From the NCBI RefSeq assembly GCF_013778505.1, contig NZ_JAAOWU010000001.1, forward strand, positions 620,001 to 684,000: a stretch of DNA of 64,000 nucleotides. The letters are read 5' to 3'. This DNA is from Pseudomonas sivasensis (GTDB taxonomy: Bacteria; Pseudomonadota; Gammaproteobacteria; Pseudomonadales; Pseudomonadaceae). Both the position numbers and the translations under genes were made by a program. Below the pieces are notes generated by a model that worked only from the letters and a program-made list of their open reading frames with translations, ran no database searches and was not told the origin of the DNA. Positions 18,493 to 27,962 of this stretch are shown here, in pieces. Each line of letters starts with the position of its first letter. Position 1 is the first letter of the stretch.

Positions 18493-19329
18493 TCAAGGCA
18501 GCACAGTCCAAATGGCGAAACCGGCATACCACAGCACAGCCGCGCGCAGCAGCAGCTCCCAAAGCCGATCCAGGCTATTGATGCCGTCTGCACCTACCAC
18601 CGGCGGCGGGATTTCAGCAGCGACCAGGCCGACTTTTTCCACCAGTTGCGCGGCGCTGATGTCCCAGTTCAACAGCTCGTGAAGCATGACACGACTGACC
18701 GCGACGAAATTGCCCACCAAGGCAAAGCTGGCCGCCAGCAGGCGCACCGGCAACCAGTCAAACGCATGACGCAATTGCCCGGCGCGTTCGGCCACCAGTG
18801 GGTTCTGGCTGTGCTCACTGGCCAGGGCCAAAAGCCGATAGGCCAGTGCGGCGACCGGCCCCAACAGGAAGTACCAGAAAATCACTGCGAAAAAGCTCTG
18901 GTAAGCCTGCCACAACAAATGGCCCTGAACGCGTTCCAGCAGTTGCTCACCGCTGTCGGCACCCAGCTTCAGGTCGCGCTCGGCCACGTGCTCGGAAGCT
19001 TGCAGATCACCCCGGCGCCAGGCGTCGCGAAACGGCCCAAGCCCGGCCAACAGATCACCACGGCCCAAGCTGTAGATCACCACCAGCAGGTGCACCGGCA
19101 GCGCCAACAAGCCATAGGCCACCGGTTCCAGCACCAGCAGCAACAACGCCAGCAACGCCACCGGCAGCAACACCAACAGGACCAGAATCAACCAAGGTTG
19201 CTTGCCCAGGCGCGGGCTCGACTCCAACTTGGCCAATTCACGCAACCAGCCGCCGTCACGCTGCAATCGCTGGCGCATGGCCGAGAACTTCTCGATCCAC
19301 ACCGCCAGCACCAATACCAGAAAACTCAT
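18493..19329 (-). CDS. ampE: AmpE, inner-membrane regulatory signalling modulator
   Basis: A 278-residue integral membrane protein of the AmpE family: hydrophobic segments near 1-12, 45-65, 70-90, 145-175, 195-215 and the C-terminus (LLRAAVLWYAGFAIWTVLP). AmpE is encoded after AmpD in many gammaproteobacteria and has been proposed to take part in signalling for beta-lactamase induction; its biochemical role is uncertain. The ATG at 19329 overlaps the ampD stop by 4 bases (ATGA), pointing to translational coupling. In-frame sequence upstream of it lies inside ampD. Confidence 0.9.
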   Translation of the reverse strand: MSFLVLVLAVWIEKFSAMRQRLQRDGGWLRELAKLESSPRLGKQPWLILVLLVLLPVALLALLLLVLEPVAYGLLALPVHLLVVIYSLGRGDLLAGLGPFRDAWRRGDLQASEHVAERDLKLGADSGEQLLERVQGHLLWQAYQSFFAVIFWYFLLGPVAALAYRLLALASEHSQNPLVAERAGQLRHAFDWLPVRLLAASFALVGNFVAVSRVMLHELLNWDISAAQLVEKVGLVAAEIPPPVVGADGINSLDRLWELLLRAAVLWYAGFAIWTVLP

Positions 19330-19889
19330 CGTGCGTGTCCTCCATCCTGCAGAGCGCTGCGAAAGCGCGTCCAATCAAAAGCGGGGCCGGGATCGGTCTT
19401 GCGCCCCGGGGCGATATCGCTGTGACCGCATATGCGCTGCGGCGTAATACCGGGATAGGCTGCCAGCAACTGAAGGGTAAGGTCGATCAGCGACCTATAT
19501 TGGGCGTCGGTGAAGGGCAGGTCATCCGTGCCTTCCAGCTCTATACCCAAGGAAAAGTCATTACAGGTTTCACGCCCTTCGTAGCATGAAACCCCTGCAT
19601 GCCAGGCGCGGTCGATGCAGGACACAAACTGCGTCACCGCGCCGTCGCGCTCAATCAGAAAATGCGCAGACACCCGTAGCTCTGCAATCCCTTCAAAGTA
19701 GGGATGTTCCGTGACATCCAGGCGATTCTGGAAAAACTCCTGCACCTTGCCAGTGGCGAACTGCGCCGGTGGCAGGCTGATGTTATGCACCACCAACAGT
19801 GAGATTTCGCCTGTGGGGCGCTCGTTGAAGTTGGGCGAAGGGCAATGGCGAATGCCCTGGCACCAACCGCTGGCGGGGTCCAACTGCAT
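19326..19889 (-). CDS. ampD: 1,6-anhydro-N-acetylmuramyl-L-alanine amidase AmpD
   Basis: A 187-residue cytoplasmic zinc amidase that removes the peptide from anhydro-muropeptides during cell-wall recycling, keeping AmpR-activating muropeptides low. Zinc ligands are His35 (VVHNISLP), His156 and Asp166 (GHSDIAPGRKTDPG); Glu117 (GIELEG) is the likely catalytic base. The length and residue spacing match the AmpD family (Citrobacter His34, Glu116, His154, Asp164). Start at ATG 19889 with AAGGATCC upstream; the open frame beyond it lies antisense to other sequence. Operon with ampE. Loss of AmpD is a classic cause of AmpC overproduction. Confidence 0.95.
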   Translation of the reverse strand: MQLDPASGWCQGIRHCPSPNFNERPTGEISLLVVHNISLPPAQFATGKVQEFFQNRLDVTEHPYFEGIAELRVSAHFLIERDGAVTQFVSCIDRAWHAGVSCYEGRETCNDFSLGIELEGTDDLPFTDAQYRSLIDLTLQLLAAYPGITPQRICGHSDIAPGRKTDPGPAFDWTRFRSALQDGGHAR

Positions 19890-19950
19890 ACAGGATCCTT
19901 GAACGTGACTAAGTGTGACCAGTATGCCGCGTTCGACCCCGTGGTTGCGA

Positions 19951-22101
19951 TCACTTGCCGCGATTGAGTTGACGCAGTTGCCCCACCACTGCCGCCAGTG
20001 CTCGCTCGAACAGCGGCCCATCATCCAGGATGTACAGCGCCCCACGCTTGAACGCCAGCGCCAGTTGGCCTGCACTTTTATCCAGGACTTTGAGCCCGGT
20101 GCGGCCAACAAAAACGTAGGTATTGGCCGGTGCCATGATCGCCATCAGCTTGCACCGCAGAGCGCTGGGCTGCCCTGGCTGGAACACGACCCAGTCACCG
20201 ATCCGCAATTTGTAAACCTTGAGCAGGTCCGGATCATCCGCCGGGAGATCTTCAACTGAACCAGGCGGCGTTGTGCTGAGCACTAAAGGTTCGCGCACTT
20301 CGATCAACCCATCGACACCCTCGGTCGGCTGGACATGCAGGGCCTGCAAACGAACAAAAAAATCACGGGTGCTGAAGGGGTCGAAGGCTACGCTGGTCAA
20401 CCCGTCGCGTAGGGCCTTGAGCAAGCCCGGCAACTGCTCTACTAAATGGCCCCCGGCTTCGGTGTCTTGCGGCAGGCTCACACTCCAGATCAGCTCATCC
20501 ATGGTGCGCAGCGCTGCTTGCCATTGCACCGACTGCTCGCCGTACTTGAGGCTGGCCAGCAACAGCACCTGACTCCAGGCCTGTTGCAGAAACAGCACCA
20601 CAGCTCGCGGTAAAACCTTGCCCAATAGCCGTCGATTGAGCACCTCGGCCACCCGTGCTCGCGCCGCGTCAGTGCGCACGCGCCCTTCTTCGGCGTCGCG
20701 AGTGTGCTGCTCAAGCAACTCGCAGCGCCGACGCTCATCAGCGGTAAACGCATTGAACTCAGTCAGCAACAGGGAAAAAATCGCCGGGTCTTCGACATAC
20801 TCATTGAGCAAACGCTGAACCACCTGCTCGATGCGCAGATACAGACTGTCGCGCTGGTAGTCAGCGACCGGGCTCCAGCCCATGGCGGTCGTGGCAATTT
20901 CATTCAACAGGCGCCGCGCTGGGTGGCTGGCACGGCTGAAAAAACTCTTGTCCAGCACCGCCACTTTCAGCAGTGGGATCTGCAGTCGGCCGATCAAAGC
21001 CTTGAAGGCGTCCGGCACGGCGCGGTCGTTGAGGATAAATTCGAACAGCAAGGCGATCAGGTTGATTACATCTTCGTCCGCATCCTCCACGACCCGCGAC
21101 TTGCCACTTTTGACGCTGACACGGGTGAGCAATTGCTCAAGCTGGTTACGCAGGTCGAAATCATCTTCGACTTCCGGTTCCGGCACGTACTGCTGCAAAT
21201 GGGACAACAGCCGCAACAGGTCGCGGGTGGCGATGGGCTGGGGTTCTGCGCTGGCCTCAAGCGTAGGCGACACGCTACCGCGCACGGGGGCCAACAGCGC
21301 CTGCAAAGCGGCGAAGGCTTGCTGGCCATTCTCGTCGACGGGTTGCTCCGCGCTGGGTAATGCTGCTTCACGCTGGTAATCACGAGCGGCGCGCTCGCCG
21401 GGACGACGGGAGGGTACAGCCTTGAGTTCCGGCAATACGCCGGTGGCGCCCAGCAACTGGTTGGCTTCCCCGTAGAGTTGGTCGGCGTCACTGAGCACGT
21501 ATTTTTCAAACAGTTTGAGCATGATCAGTTTGACGCGGATCTCCACACCCAAACTGCGCCCCGCACGCAGGAAAAACTCGCACAGTAGCGCCGGGCCCAA
21601 AGGGTTTTCACGATCATCCAGGTTATTGCCCAGCAAGGCACTCAAGCGCGCGGTCAACTGCCCAAGCGCCAGGCCGTCTCGGTTGCGCACCCGGCCGACC
21701 ATGGCCTCAAGTGCCACGGCTTTTTCCAATTCATCCTTGGATGAACTTGGCGCCGTGTCATAGGACATCACCGGCACCATCTGAAGCTCGCCCCTCCCCG
21801 CCTGACCCAGGCCGCCAAAGGCTTGGAATAACCGCTCCATGAACACGCGCTCGAAATTCTTGCGCTTGAGGCGCAGGTCGCGCATCGCTTCAAAGAAAAT
21901 ATGGTGATCCACGTTGCTGCGGGCCTTGTCGGCCATCTCGAACAACGTGTCGTCGGCGTTATCGAACAATTCCTGCAGCCCCTGCTGCAACTGTTGCGCG
22001 GCTCTGTCGCGAACCTGCAGCAGTACCACCGGCAGGCGCGCGAGCGGCGATGGCGTGGCGTGTGCCCTGTTGATTGGCACCACCTTTCCGTCATTGTGCA
22101 T
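19951..22101 (-). CDS. DUF1631 domain protein
   Basis: A 716-residue DUF1631-family protein, mostly alpha-helical and charged, rich in Leu, Asp and Arg (RLKRKNFERVFMERLFQAFGG; LLFEFILNDRAVPDAFKALIGRLQIPLLKVAVLD). The last ~100 residues look like a PilZ-like or SH3-like beta region (IGDWVVFQPGQ, VGRTGLKVLDKSAG). No catalytic motif is seen; some databases have labelled relatives thymidine phosphorylase without support. The start at ATG 22101 is set by a strong CAGGAGGCC site 6 bases upstream. It sits between ampD and the divergent nadC, as in P. aeruginosa. Function unknown. Confidence 0.88.
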   Translation of the reverse strand: MHNDGKVVPINRAHATPSPLARLPVVLLQVRDRAAQQLQQGLQELFDNADDTLFEMADKARSNVDHHIFFEAMRDLRLKRKNFERVFMERLFQAFGGLGQAGRGELQMVPVMSYDTAPSSSKDELEKAVALEAMVGRVRNRDGLALGQLTARLSALLGNNLDDRENPLGPALLCEFFLRAGRSLGVEIRVKLIMLKLFEKYVLSDADQLYGEANQLLGATGVLPELKAVPSRRPGERAARDYQREAALPSAEQPVDENGQQAFAALQALLAPVRGSVSPTLEASAEPQPIATRDLLRLLSHLQQYVPEPEVEDDFDLRNQLEQLLTRVSVKSGKSRVVEDADEDVINLIALLFEFILNDRAVPDAFKALIGRLQIPLLKVAVLDKSFFSRASHPARRLLNEIATTAMGWSPVADYQRDSLYLRIEQVVQRLLNEYVEDPAIFSLLLTEFNAFTADERRRCELLEQHTRDAEEGRVRTDAARARVAEVLNRRLLGKVLPRAVVLFLQQAWSQVLLLASLKYGEQSVQWQAALRTMDELIWSVSLPQDTEAGGHLVEQLPGLLKALRDGLTSVAFDPFSTRDFFVRLQALHVQPTEGVDGLIEVREPLVLSTTPPGSVEDLPADDPDLLKVYKLRIGDWVVFQPGQPSALRCKLMAIMAPANTYVFVGRTGLKVLDKSAGQLALAFKRGALYILDDGPLFERALAAVVGQLRQLNRGK

Positions 22102-22312
22102 CCTGGCCTCCTGAAACGGCGGTATTGAGTTGGGGAAAGATCGGGTACAGGCCCGTTGGGCGCTGTGGAAACCGCTCATCACCAGGACGTCAAAGCTATG
22201 ACGCCAATTGCAAGGCGCAGGATTATCTTGCAAATGAGGGCCGTTGCGCCAGCACCCTCTGACATTGCGTGGTAAATCAGCGGTGACTCTGGGTTCGAAT
22301 GCACGCTACCCC

Positions 22313-22318
22313 TATAAT
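22313..22318 (+). promoter_or_regulatory. Candidate -10 element of nadC
   Basis: A perfect TATAAT lies 28 bases before the nadC start; no good -35 at 16-18 bases was found. The 22102-22345 intergenic stretch otherwise shows only the leaders of the two divergent genes. Confidence 0.4.
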
Positions 22319-22345
22319 CGGGGCACTTTGTTTGTGGAGCCTGTT

Positions 22346-23194
22346 ATGCCGAACCTCCGTCTTGCCGACCTCACCGCCGAAATCGAAGCCAACGTGCGCC
22401 GTGCACTGCTGGAAGACATCGGCAGCGGCGACATCACCGCGCAGTTGATCCCGACCGAACGGCTGGCCACCGCCACCATCATTACCCGCGATATCGCTGT
22501 GATTGCCGGTACGGCCTGGGTAGACGCAGTCTTCCGCCAACTGGACCCAAGGGTCGCCGTGCACTGGCAAGTGGCCGACGGCGAGCGCGTCAGCCCCAAC
22601 CAAGCCCTGTTCCACCTCGAAGGCCCGGCGCGCTCGTTGCTCACCGGCGAACGCTCTGCCCTGAACTTCCTGCAGTTGCTGTCCGGGGTCGCCACACGCG
22701 CCCGGTTCCTCGCAGATTTTGTCGCCAGCACCCAGGTCAAGCTGCTGGATACCCGAAAAACCCTGCCCGGCCTGCGCCTGGCGCAGAAATACGCCGTGAC
22801 CTGTGGTGGCTGCCACAACCACCGGATTGGCTTGTATGACGCGTTCCTGATCAAGGAAAACCACATCGCGGCCTGCGGTGGTATCGCCCAAGCCATTACC
22901 GCCGCCCACAAAATCGCGCCCGGCAAGCCGGTGGAAATCGAAGTGGAAAGCTTGGACGAACTACGCGAAGCACTGGCAGCGGGCGCCGACATCATCATGC
23001 TGGATGAATTGAGCCTGGAAGATATGCGTGAAGCCGTGCGCCTGAACGGCGGCAAGGCGAAGCTGGAAGCCAGTGGCGGGATCAATGAAAGCACCCTGCT
23101 GCCCATCGCTGAAACCGGAGTGGACTACATCTCCATCGGCGCGATGACCAAGGATGTTAAGGCGGTGGACTTGTCTATGCGACTGAGCATCTGA
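22346..23194 (+). CDS. nadC: Nicotinate-nucleotide pyrophosphorylase (carboxylating)
   Basis: A 282-residue quinolinate phosphoribosyltransferase, converting quinolinate and PRPP to nicotinate mononucleotide, CO2 and PPi in NAD synthesis. Family motifs: [14 protein letters not shown] near the N-terminus, [49 protein letters not shown], and ASGGINES / [12 protein letters not shown] at the C-terminus. The start at ATG 22346 has TGGAG upstream and gives the family length. Divergent from the DUF1631 gene, monocistronic. Confidence 0.96.
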   Translation: MPNLRLADLTAEIEANVRRALLEDIGSGDITAQLIPTERLATATIITRDIAVIAGTAWVDAVFRQLDPRVAVHWQVADGERVSPNQALFHLEGPARSLLTGERSALNFLQLLSGVATRARFLADFVASTQVKLLDTRKTLPGLRLAQKYAVTCGGCHNHRIGLYDAFLIKENHIAACGGIAQAITAAHKIAPGKPVEIEVESLDELREALAAGADIIMLDELSLEDMREAVRLNGGKAKLEASGGINESTLLPIAETGVDYISIGAMTKDVKAVDLSMRLSI

Positions 23195-23259
23195 GGTCAA
23201 TATTTGATGCTTGATTGTGGTGAGCGGGCTGCCCCGCACACCACACAAGTACGTCGGCG

Positions 23260-23565
23260 TCAGACGACCAGGTTATTCATCTCGCAATACTCTTCCCAAT
23301 CAACACCCAGCACCTCGGCCGCCTCTTTGTGCAAGGCCAGCCGTGCGGCTTCGAACTCTTCCGGTGTCGAGGTGTACTTGAGGGTCAACTCCCAAGGCTG
23401 GAGGCCCTGGCTCTCGGCCTCGTCCTCGAATGCCCACTGGATCTGGTCGCGCTGATCATCGGCGCTCAGGTCCTTGATCTCTTCTTTGAGCTGCGGCGAT
23501 TCCCCGATGTATTTTTCGAGGGCTGCTTGATGTCGAACTTCCTGGGTCATTTCAGTCGTGGTCAT
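23260..23565 (-). CDS. DUF6388-family small acidic protein
   Basis: A 101-residue, acidic, probably helical protein with no signal peptide or membrane segment. It resembles the Pseudomonas DUF6388 family (a Q-x-Q-WAFEDEAE-QGLQ-WEL core and EAAEVLGVDWEEYC near the C-terminus). The ATG at 23565 follows AAGAGAAC. Function unknown. It converges on nadC. Confidence 0.7.
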   Translation of the reverse strand: MTTTEMTQEVRHQAALEKYIGESPQLKEEIKDLSADDQRDQIQWAFEDEAESQGLQPWELTLKYTSTPEEFEAARLALHKEAAEVLGVDWEEYCEMNNLVV

Positions 23566-23729
23566 GTTGTTCTCTTAGATCGAGGAATGGGGATGCATCT
23601 GGGTCATCAAGGTTGCGCAGATACAAAAGAGCGGGCATGAATGCCGACTCGTCTGGCCTTCAGAACCATTCTGGGATCATCTGAAAACGTTGCCGTTTAA
23701 ACACTGCATCTAAAACAGTAGCGCCTTTA

Positions 23730-23802
23730 TGCCCGAGACAGGAATCGAACCTGCGACCTTCGCGTTACGAGTGCGCTGCTCTACCAACTGAGCTACACGG
23801 GC
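23730..23802 (-). tRNA. tRNA-Thr (CGT anticodon)
   Basis: Cloverleaf read on the reverse strand: acceptor GCCCGTG with CTCGGGC, D-arm AGCTCAGTTGGTAGAGC, anticodon loop CTCGTAA giving CGT, T-arm GCAGGTTCGATTCCTGT. CCA is not encoded. One T-T mismatch is seen in the acceptor stem. A tRNA-Thr next to the pilA locus also occurs in P. aeruginosa. Confidence 0.93.
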
Positions 23803-23850
23803 GATGGGCTAAAGCTAGCACCGCATCGGGCGTCCGGCAACTTACACCCC

Positions 23851-25251
23851 TCAGCGAGCAATGACCCCCTGGGCCCAGAAACGTGGTTGCAGGTGATTTC
23901 CATGGTCACTCAGGTATTGCTGCTGGGCTTGCGCGATGTGAGGGACATCGCGAAGTGCAATCGCAATCAACAGACCAACGGCCAGCACACTCAGTACTTT
24001 CCAAGCCCACCCAACCAGCGGTAGCGCAACCGTTGCCGAGGCGCCCCACACATGCAGCGCCATTAGCCAGCCGATTGTCAGTGCCAGCCAGACTTGGGAA
24101 ATGGGCATCACGATCACGCCGTCGACCATGGACTGCACCAAGGCGCCGACCAACGCTGCAAACAGACATAAGCGCAACAGATCAACGCGCTCGGCAGACA
24201 GCGCCCTCTCACGCAGCACACCAAGCGTGGCCCATCCGGAACGCCACGCCAACACCGCCACGCAGAGTGCCGACGGCACACCCCATTCGCTGGCCCATTG
24301 CAAAACGGACTGATGCGGATGGGCGGCGATCTCGTTGGCAATATCAGCAAAATGCATCGGCCCGAACCCGAGCCATGGCCGCTCGACAAGCATATGCCAT
24401 GCCTGCCACCAGATTGGACCACGCCCAGACAGCGAGGTGGTGAGGCGATCACCGGCTCCACTGGAAAGCACAATCCCCAAGTGGTCGGCCAGCGCCGTAA
24501 ATACCAGCCAGTACAACAACAGGCCGCCTGCGACAGCGGCCAACTGCCACCCCATCCAGCGTCGCCCCCAGGGCCCCAGCAGCGCCAGCAGTAAACCCGC
24601 CGCGCCCATCCCTAGCCATGTACCGCGCGTACCACCGCTTATCGCAATCAGCCACCAGACGCACAACAAAGCAAACGCCGCACCTCGCAGGGCGCGGGAG
24701 ATATTGGGTATCAGCAGGGGAAGCACCAGTAACGGCAGGGTGAATGTCTGGAACTGACCGTAGAAGCGCTTGTTGGAAAAGCCTGACAGCAACAGGTCTG
24801 GATCCAGCGTGCGTGCACCACTGGTGAATGCGAGCGCACCGGCATACAGATATTGGATGGTTTTGATCAGGCACAGCAGCACCACAACCAGTATCAGCAC
24901 ACGATCCATCGGCTCACCGCCGTGGCGCCGGAGTAAGGCAAACGCTACGGCAATCGCAGCGCAACTGAAAAACAATGCCACCTCGGTGAAGGCCCAGAGC
25001 GGCTGATGGGCCAGTACCGAAGACACCATGCCCATCACCAGAACCAGCGCCAGGCCCCAGCCCGTAAACCTATCCACCAAGGGTTCAAGCCTGGTAACCG
25101 ACAGCCCATACAGCACCGCACAGACCCCGATGGCAATCTGCACTACGCGCTGCAGATCGTGCCCACTGAACGGTGCGCAGATCCCAATCGTCAGCAAGCA
25201 CACCACTGCTACCAGGAACACACCGCCTCGCTGCTGTACGGATAACGCCAT
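23851..25251 (-). CDS. O-antigen-ligase-family (Wzy_C) membrane protein, TfpO/PilO-like pilin glycosyl ligase
   Basis: A 466-residue polytopic membrane protein with about 11-12 hydrophobic helices and a large periplasmic loop between roughly residues 250 and 330. The loop contains SLSGRGPIWWQAWHMLVERPWLGFGP and AHPHQSVLQWASEWG, the His-x-x-x-Leu...Glu-x-Gly pattern of O-antigen ligases and of TfpO/PilO oligosaccharyltransferases. It lies 35 bases downstream of pilA in the same direction and just before tRNA-Thr, the order pilA-tfpO-tRNA-Thr known in some P. aeruginosa strains. That supports transfer of a glycan to pilin; a general O-antigen ligase role cannot be excluded. ATG 25251 has AGAGGTG upstream. 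Confidence 0.8.
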   Translation of the reverse strand: MALSVQQRGGVFLVAVVCLLTIGICAPFSGHDLQRVVQIAIGVCAVLYGLSVTRLEPLVDRFTGWGLALVLVMGMVSSVLAHQPLWAFTEVALFFSCAAIAVAFALLRRHGGEPMDRVLILVVVLLCLIKTIQYLYAGALAFTSGARTLDPDLLLSGFSNKRFYGQFQTFTLPLLVLPLLIPNISRALRGAAFALLCVWWLIAISGGTRGTWLGMGAAGLLLALLGPWGRRWMGWQLAAVAGGLLLYWLVFTALADHLGIVLSSGAGDRLTTSLSGRGPIWWQAWHMLVERPWLGFGPMHFADIANEIAAHPHQSVLQWASEWGVPSALCVAVLAWRSGWATLGVLRERALSAERVDLLRLCLFAALVGALVQSMVDGVIVMPISQVWLALTIGWLMALHVWGASATVALPLVGWAWKVLSVLAVGLLIAIALRDVPHIAQAQQQYLSDHGNHLQPRFWAQGVIAR

Positions 25252-25286
25252 CGGCCACCTCTACTTCCCTGTGGATGGTTTAGCAG

Positions 25287-25688
25287 TTATGCGCCGCAAC
25301 CCTTGCCGGCATATTTCTCTTCAGCAGTTGTAGTGCATTTCCAGCCGGTGGCGCTGCGCGTCAGGCTGATGGTCTTGCCCAGCACAGGCGCTGGCGCATC
25401 AAGTATTTCGCAACTGATGGAGCCCACGCCCGTCGTGACGTCGCCTGCAACATCGATCTTGCAGTTGGCGGTTGGGGTCGTGCCGCCAATCAAGGCCAAG
25501 GTGGGTACGGTGCCCTGATTGAAGGTGTCTTCGTAGCCGGCCTTCAAGGCAGTAATTTCAGCCAGGCCGGCAGTGAACTTGGCCTTGGCCTGGTGTGTGG
25601 TGTACATCGGGAGGCCGATGGTGGCCAAAATGCCGATGATTGCCACGACGATCAACAACTCGATCAAGGTAAAGCCTTTTTGACTCAT
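25287..25688 (-). CDS. pilA: Type IV major pilin-like protein PilA
   Basis: A 133-residue prepilin. Leader MSQKG is cut before Phe by PilD; the mature N-terminus FTLIELLIVVAIIGILATIG has the conserved Glu5 and Pro22 and a long hydrophobic helix. Four Cys are present: two central (TANCKI, ISCEI) and two near the C-terminus (GWKC...GKGC), the last pair forming the usual D-loop. The protein ends in Ala rather than the C-terminal Ser used for TfpO glycosylation in P. aeruginosa 1244. The ATG at 25688 was preferred (GGAGAG 8 bases upstream) over a GTG three codons earlier. Divergent from pilC. No sigma-54 element was recognised upstream. Confidence 0.9.
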   Translation of the reverse strand: MSQKGFTLIELLIVVAIIGILATIGLPMYTTHQAKAKFTAGLAEITALKAGYEDTFNQGTVPTLALIGGTTPTANCKIDVAGDVTTGVGSISCEILDAPAPVLGKTISLTRSATGWKCTTTAEEKYAGKGCGA

Positions 25689-25875
25689 CACATTCACTCT
25701 CCAGAATAGAACTCATGACAAGGCGCGTCCTGCACCCCGTTTTTTTCAGCGGCGCCAGTGTACTCACCCGTAAGCGGTCAATCGCGCACAAGACGCACAT
25801 TCTGACATTTTATCCTGCGCCCTCGACACGCCCGAATCCGTCACCTGACTACGCTATAAATCTTCGAAGGTTTAT

Positions 25876-27099
25876 ATGCGGAACCGCGACATGAACAACG
25901 CTTCAACGATTTATGCTTGGGAAGGCATCAACCGAAAAGGGCGCAGGGTGTCCGGGCAAACCAAGGCTCACAACCCTGCCCTGGTCAAGGCGCAACTACG
26001 CCAGCAAGGCATCAGCCCTGGCCGTGTGCGCAAGCACTCCCCGATGCTGCCAAGCCTTACTCATTCGGTTAAAGCCACTGACATCACGCTGTTCACTCGC
26101 CAACTGGCCACGCTGCTCAGAGCCGGAATCCCCCTTTTGCAAGCCTTCGATATCATCAACGAAGGCTTCGACAACCGCGCGGTGCGTGAGCTGGTACAAG
26201 ACCTGAAACAGCACATCGCAGCCGGCACCAGTCTGGCCGAGGCGTTGCGTAAACAACCGCGCTACTTCGATGAGCTGTACTGCACCCTTGTGGCCGCGGG
26301 CGAACAAGCGGGTGCGCTGGAGACCCTGCTGGACCGGGTAGCGATCCACCGCGAAAAGAGCGAGCAACTCAATGCCAGGATTAAAAAGGCCATGACCTAC
26401 CCCGTTGCGGTCCTGGTGGTTGCCAGCCTGGTCACCGGCATACTGCTGGTTCACGTAGTTCCGCAGTTCCAGACCCTGTTCGCCGGGGTTGACGGTAAGC
26501 TGCCAACGCTTACCTTGCAGGTGATCGCCTTGTCGGCATTCGTGCAGCAAGCCTGGTGGATGCTGGTGTTGGGCATTGCCGCCGGAATCATGGGGTTGCG
26601 TAAGGCCTATCGGAGCTCGCCGCGTTTTCGCTACTGGCTCGACGCCGGTTTGTTGAATGCGCCCTTGGCAGGCAAACTGCTGACACAATCCGCAGTGGCC
26701 CGCTACGCCCGTACGTTGTCCACCACCTTTGCAGCCGGTGTTCCACTGGTACAGGCTTTGGACTCAGTCGCCGGCGCCGTGGGCAATGCCCCGTTCAAAC
26801 AGGCAATCGAACATATGCGTCACGATGTATCCACTGGCATGCAGTTGAATCACTCCATGGGCAACAGCGGCCTGTTTCCCAGTATGGCGATTCAGATGAC
26901 AGCAATCGGCGAAGAATCGGGCATGCTGGAACAGATGCTGGAAAAAGTCGCCAACCACTATGAGAACGACGTGGACAACCAAGTCGACAGCCTCACCAGC
27001 CTGATGGAACCGCTGATCATGGTGGTTCTGGGGGGGATTGTCGCGACGCTGGTCATCGCCATGTACCTGCCGGTCTTCCAACTGGGGAGCGCATTTTGA
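25876..27099 (+). CDS. pilC: Type IV pilus inner-membrane platform protein PilC
   Basis: A 407-residue GspF/PilC-family protein with two repeated T2SSF domains: the first about residues 65-190 (DITLFTRQLATLLRAGIPLLQAF), the second about 270-395 (SAVARYARTLSTTFAAGVPLVQALDSV). TM helices lie near 172-195, 218-240 and 375-400. It forms the platform that works with the PilB and PilT ATPases. Start at ATG 25876 with GAAGG upstream (MNNAS at 25891 is an alternative). Its stop overlaps the pilD start. pilB, which lies between pilA and pilC in P. aeruginosa, is absent here. Confidence 0.94.
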   Translation: MRNRDMNNASTIYAWEGINRKGRRVSGQTKAHNPALVKAQLRQQGISPGRVRKHSPMLPSLTHSVKATDITLFTRQLATLLRAGIPLLQAFDIINEGFDNRAVRELVQDLKQHIAAGTSLAEALRKQPRYFDELYCTLVAAGEQAGALETLLDRVAIHREKSEQLNARIKKAMTYPVAVLVVASLVTGILLVHVVPQFQTLFAGVDGKLPTLTLQVIALSAFVQQAWWMLVLGIAAGIMGLRKAYRSSPRFRYWLDAGLLNAPLAGKLLTQSAVARYARTLSTTFAAGVPLVQALDSVAGAVGNAPFKQAIEHMRHDVSTGMQLNHSMGNSGLFPSMAIQMTAIGEESGMLEQMLEKVANHYENDVDNQVDSLTSLMEPLIMVVLGGIVATLVIAMYLPVFQLGSAF

Positions 27100-27962
27100 A
27101 TTTGCTGTTGAGTGAGCACCCATGGGCCTTTGTGGCGATAGCGTCGGTACTGGGGCTGATCGTCGGCAGTTTTCTCAATGTGCTCGTGTGGCGCCTGCCA
27201 AAAATGCTCGAACGGGAATGGCGTGCTCAGGCCCACGAAGTGCTCGGTTTACCTGCTGAGCCTGCCGGGCCGACCTACAACCTGATGCACCCCAACTCGT
27301 GCTGCCCGCACTGTGATCATCCGATCCGGCCGTGGGAAAACATCCCGGTGCTCAGTTACCTGATACTCCGAGGCCGCTGCGCCCACTGCCAGGCAACCAT
27401 CAGCACACGCTACCCCTTCACCGAGCTTGCGTGCGGGCTGATCTCGGCCTGGGTCGCCCTACATTTCGGCTTTGGCTGGCAAGCCGCAGCAGTGCTGATA
27501 TTGAGTTGGGGGTTGCTAGCAATGAGCCTGATCGACGCGGACCACCAATTACTGCCGGATGTGCTGGTGCTGCCATTGCTGTGGCTGGGGTTGATCGTCA
27601 ACAGCTTTGAATTACTGACGACTTTACCCGACGCCCTTTGGGGCACAGTGATCGGCTACATGAGCTTATGGAGCGTGTTCTGGCTGTTCAAATTGGTCAC
27701 CGGTAAGGACGGCATGGGCCACGGCGACTTCAAGTTACTGGCACTGCTAGGCGCCTGGGGTGGTTGGCAGATTTTGCCGATGACACTGTTGATGTCGTCG
27801 CTGGTGGGAGTGGTTATCGGGCTGATCCTGATGCGCGTGCGCAAGACTCAGGCTTCGGCCCCGATGCCGTTTGGTCCGTATCTGGCAATTGCCGGCTGGA
27901 TTGCATTGCTCTGGGGTGGTCAAATAACCGACTTCTATTTGCAGTCTGTCGGTTTCAGATGA
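27096..27962 (+). CDS. pilD: Prepilin peptidase/N-methyltransferase PilD
   Basis: A 288-residue inner-membrane aspartic protease that cleaves type IV prepilins and type II secretion pseudopilins and methylates the new N-terminus. The cytoplasmic zinc-binding cysteines are Cys70, Cys73, Cys95 and Cys98 (CPHC, CAHC); catalytic aspartates are Asp147/149 (LIDADHQ) and Asp211 (GMGHGDFK). About eight TM helices. Translation starts at TTG 27096, overlapping the pilC stop by 4 bases (TTGA), and the stop overlaps coaE by 4 bases. Because PilD also serves type II secretion, it can be kept even if pili are lost. Confidence 0.95.
   Translation: MNLLLSEHPWAFVAIASVLGLIVGSFLNVLVWRLPKMLEREWRAQAHEVLGLPAEPAGPTYNLMHPNSCCPHCDHPIRPWENIPVLSYLILRGRCAHCQATISTRYPFTELACGLISAWVALHFGFGWQAAAVLILSWGLLAMSLIDADHQLLPDVLVLPLLWLGLIVNSFELLTTLPDALWGTVIGYMSLWSVFWLFKLVTGKDGMGHGDFKLLALLGAWGGWQILPMTLLMSSLVGVVIGLILMRVRKTQASAPMPFGPYLAIAGWIALLWGGQITDFYLQSVGFR

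Noticed and set aside
25689-25875. A sigma-54 promoter for pilA
   Set aside because: I looked for GG-N10-GC with TGGCAC-TTGCA character on the reverse strand and found none; a GG-rich stretch near 25740 lacks the -12 GC.
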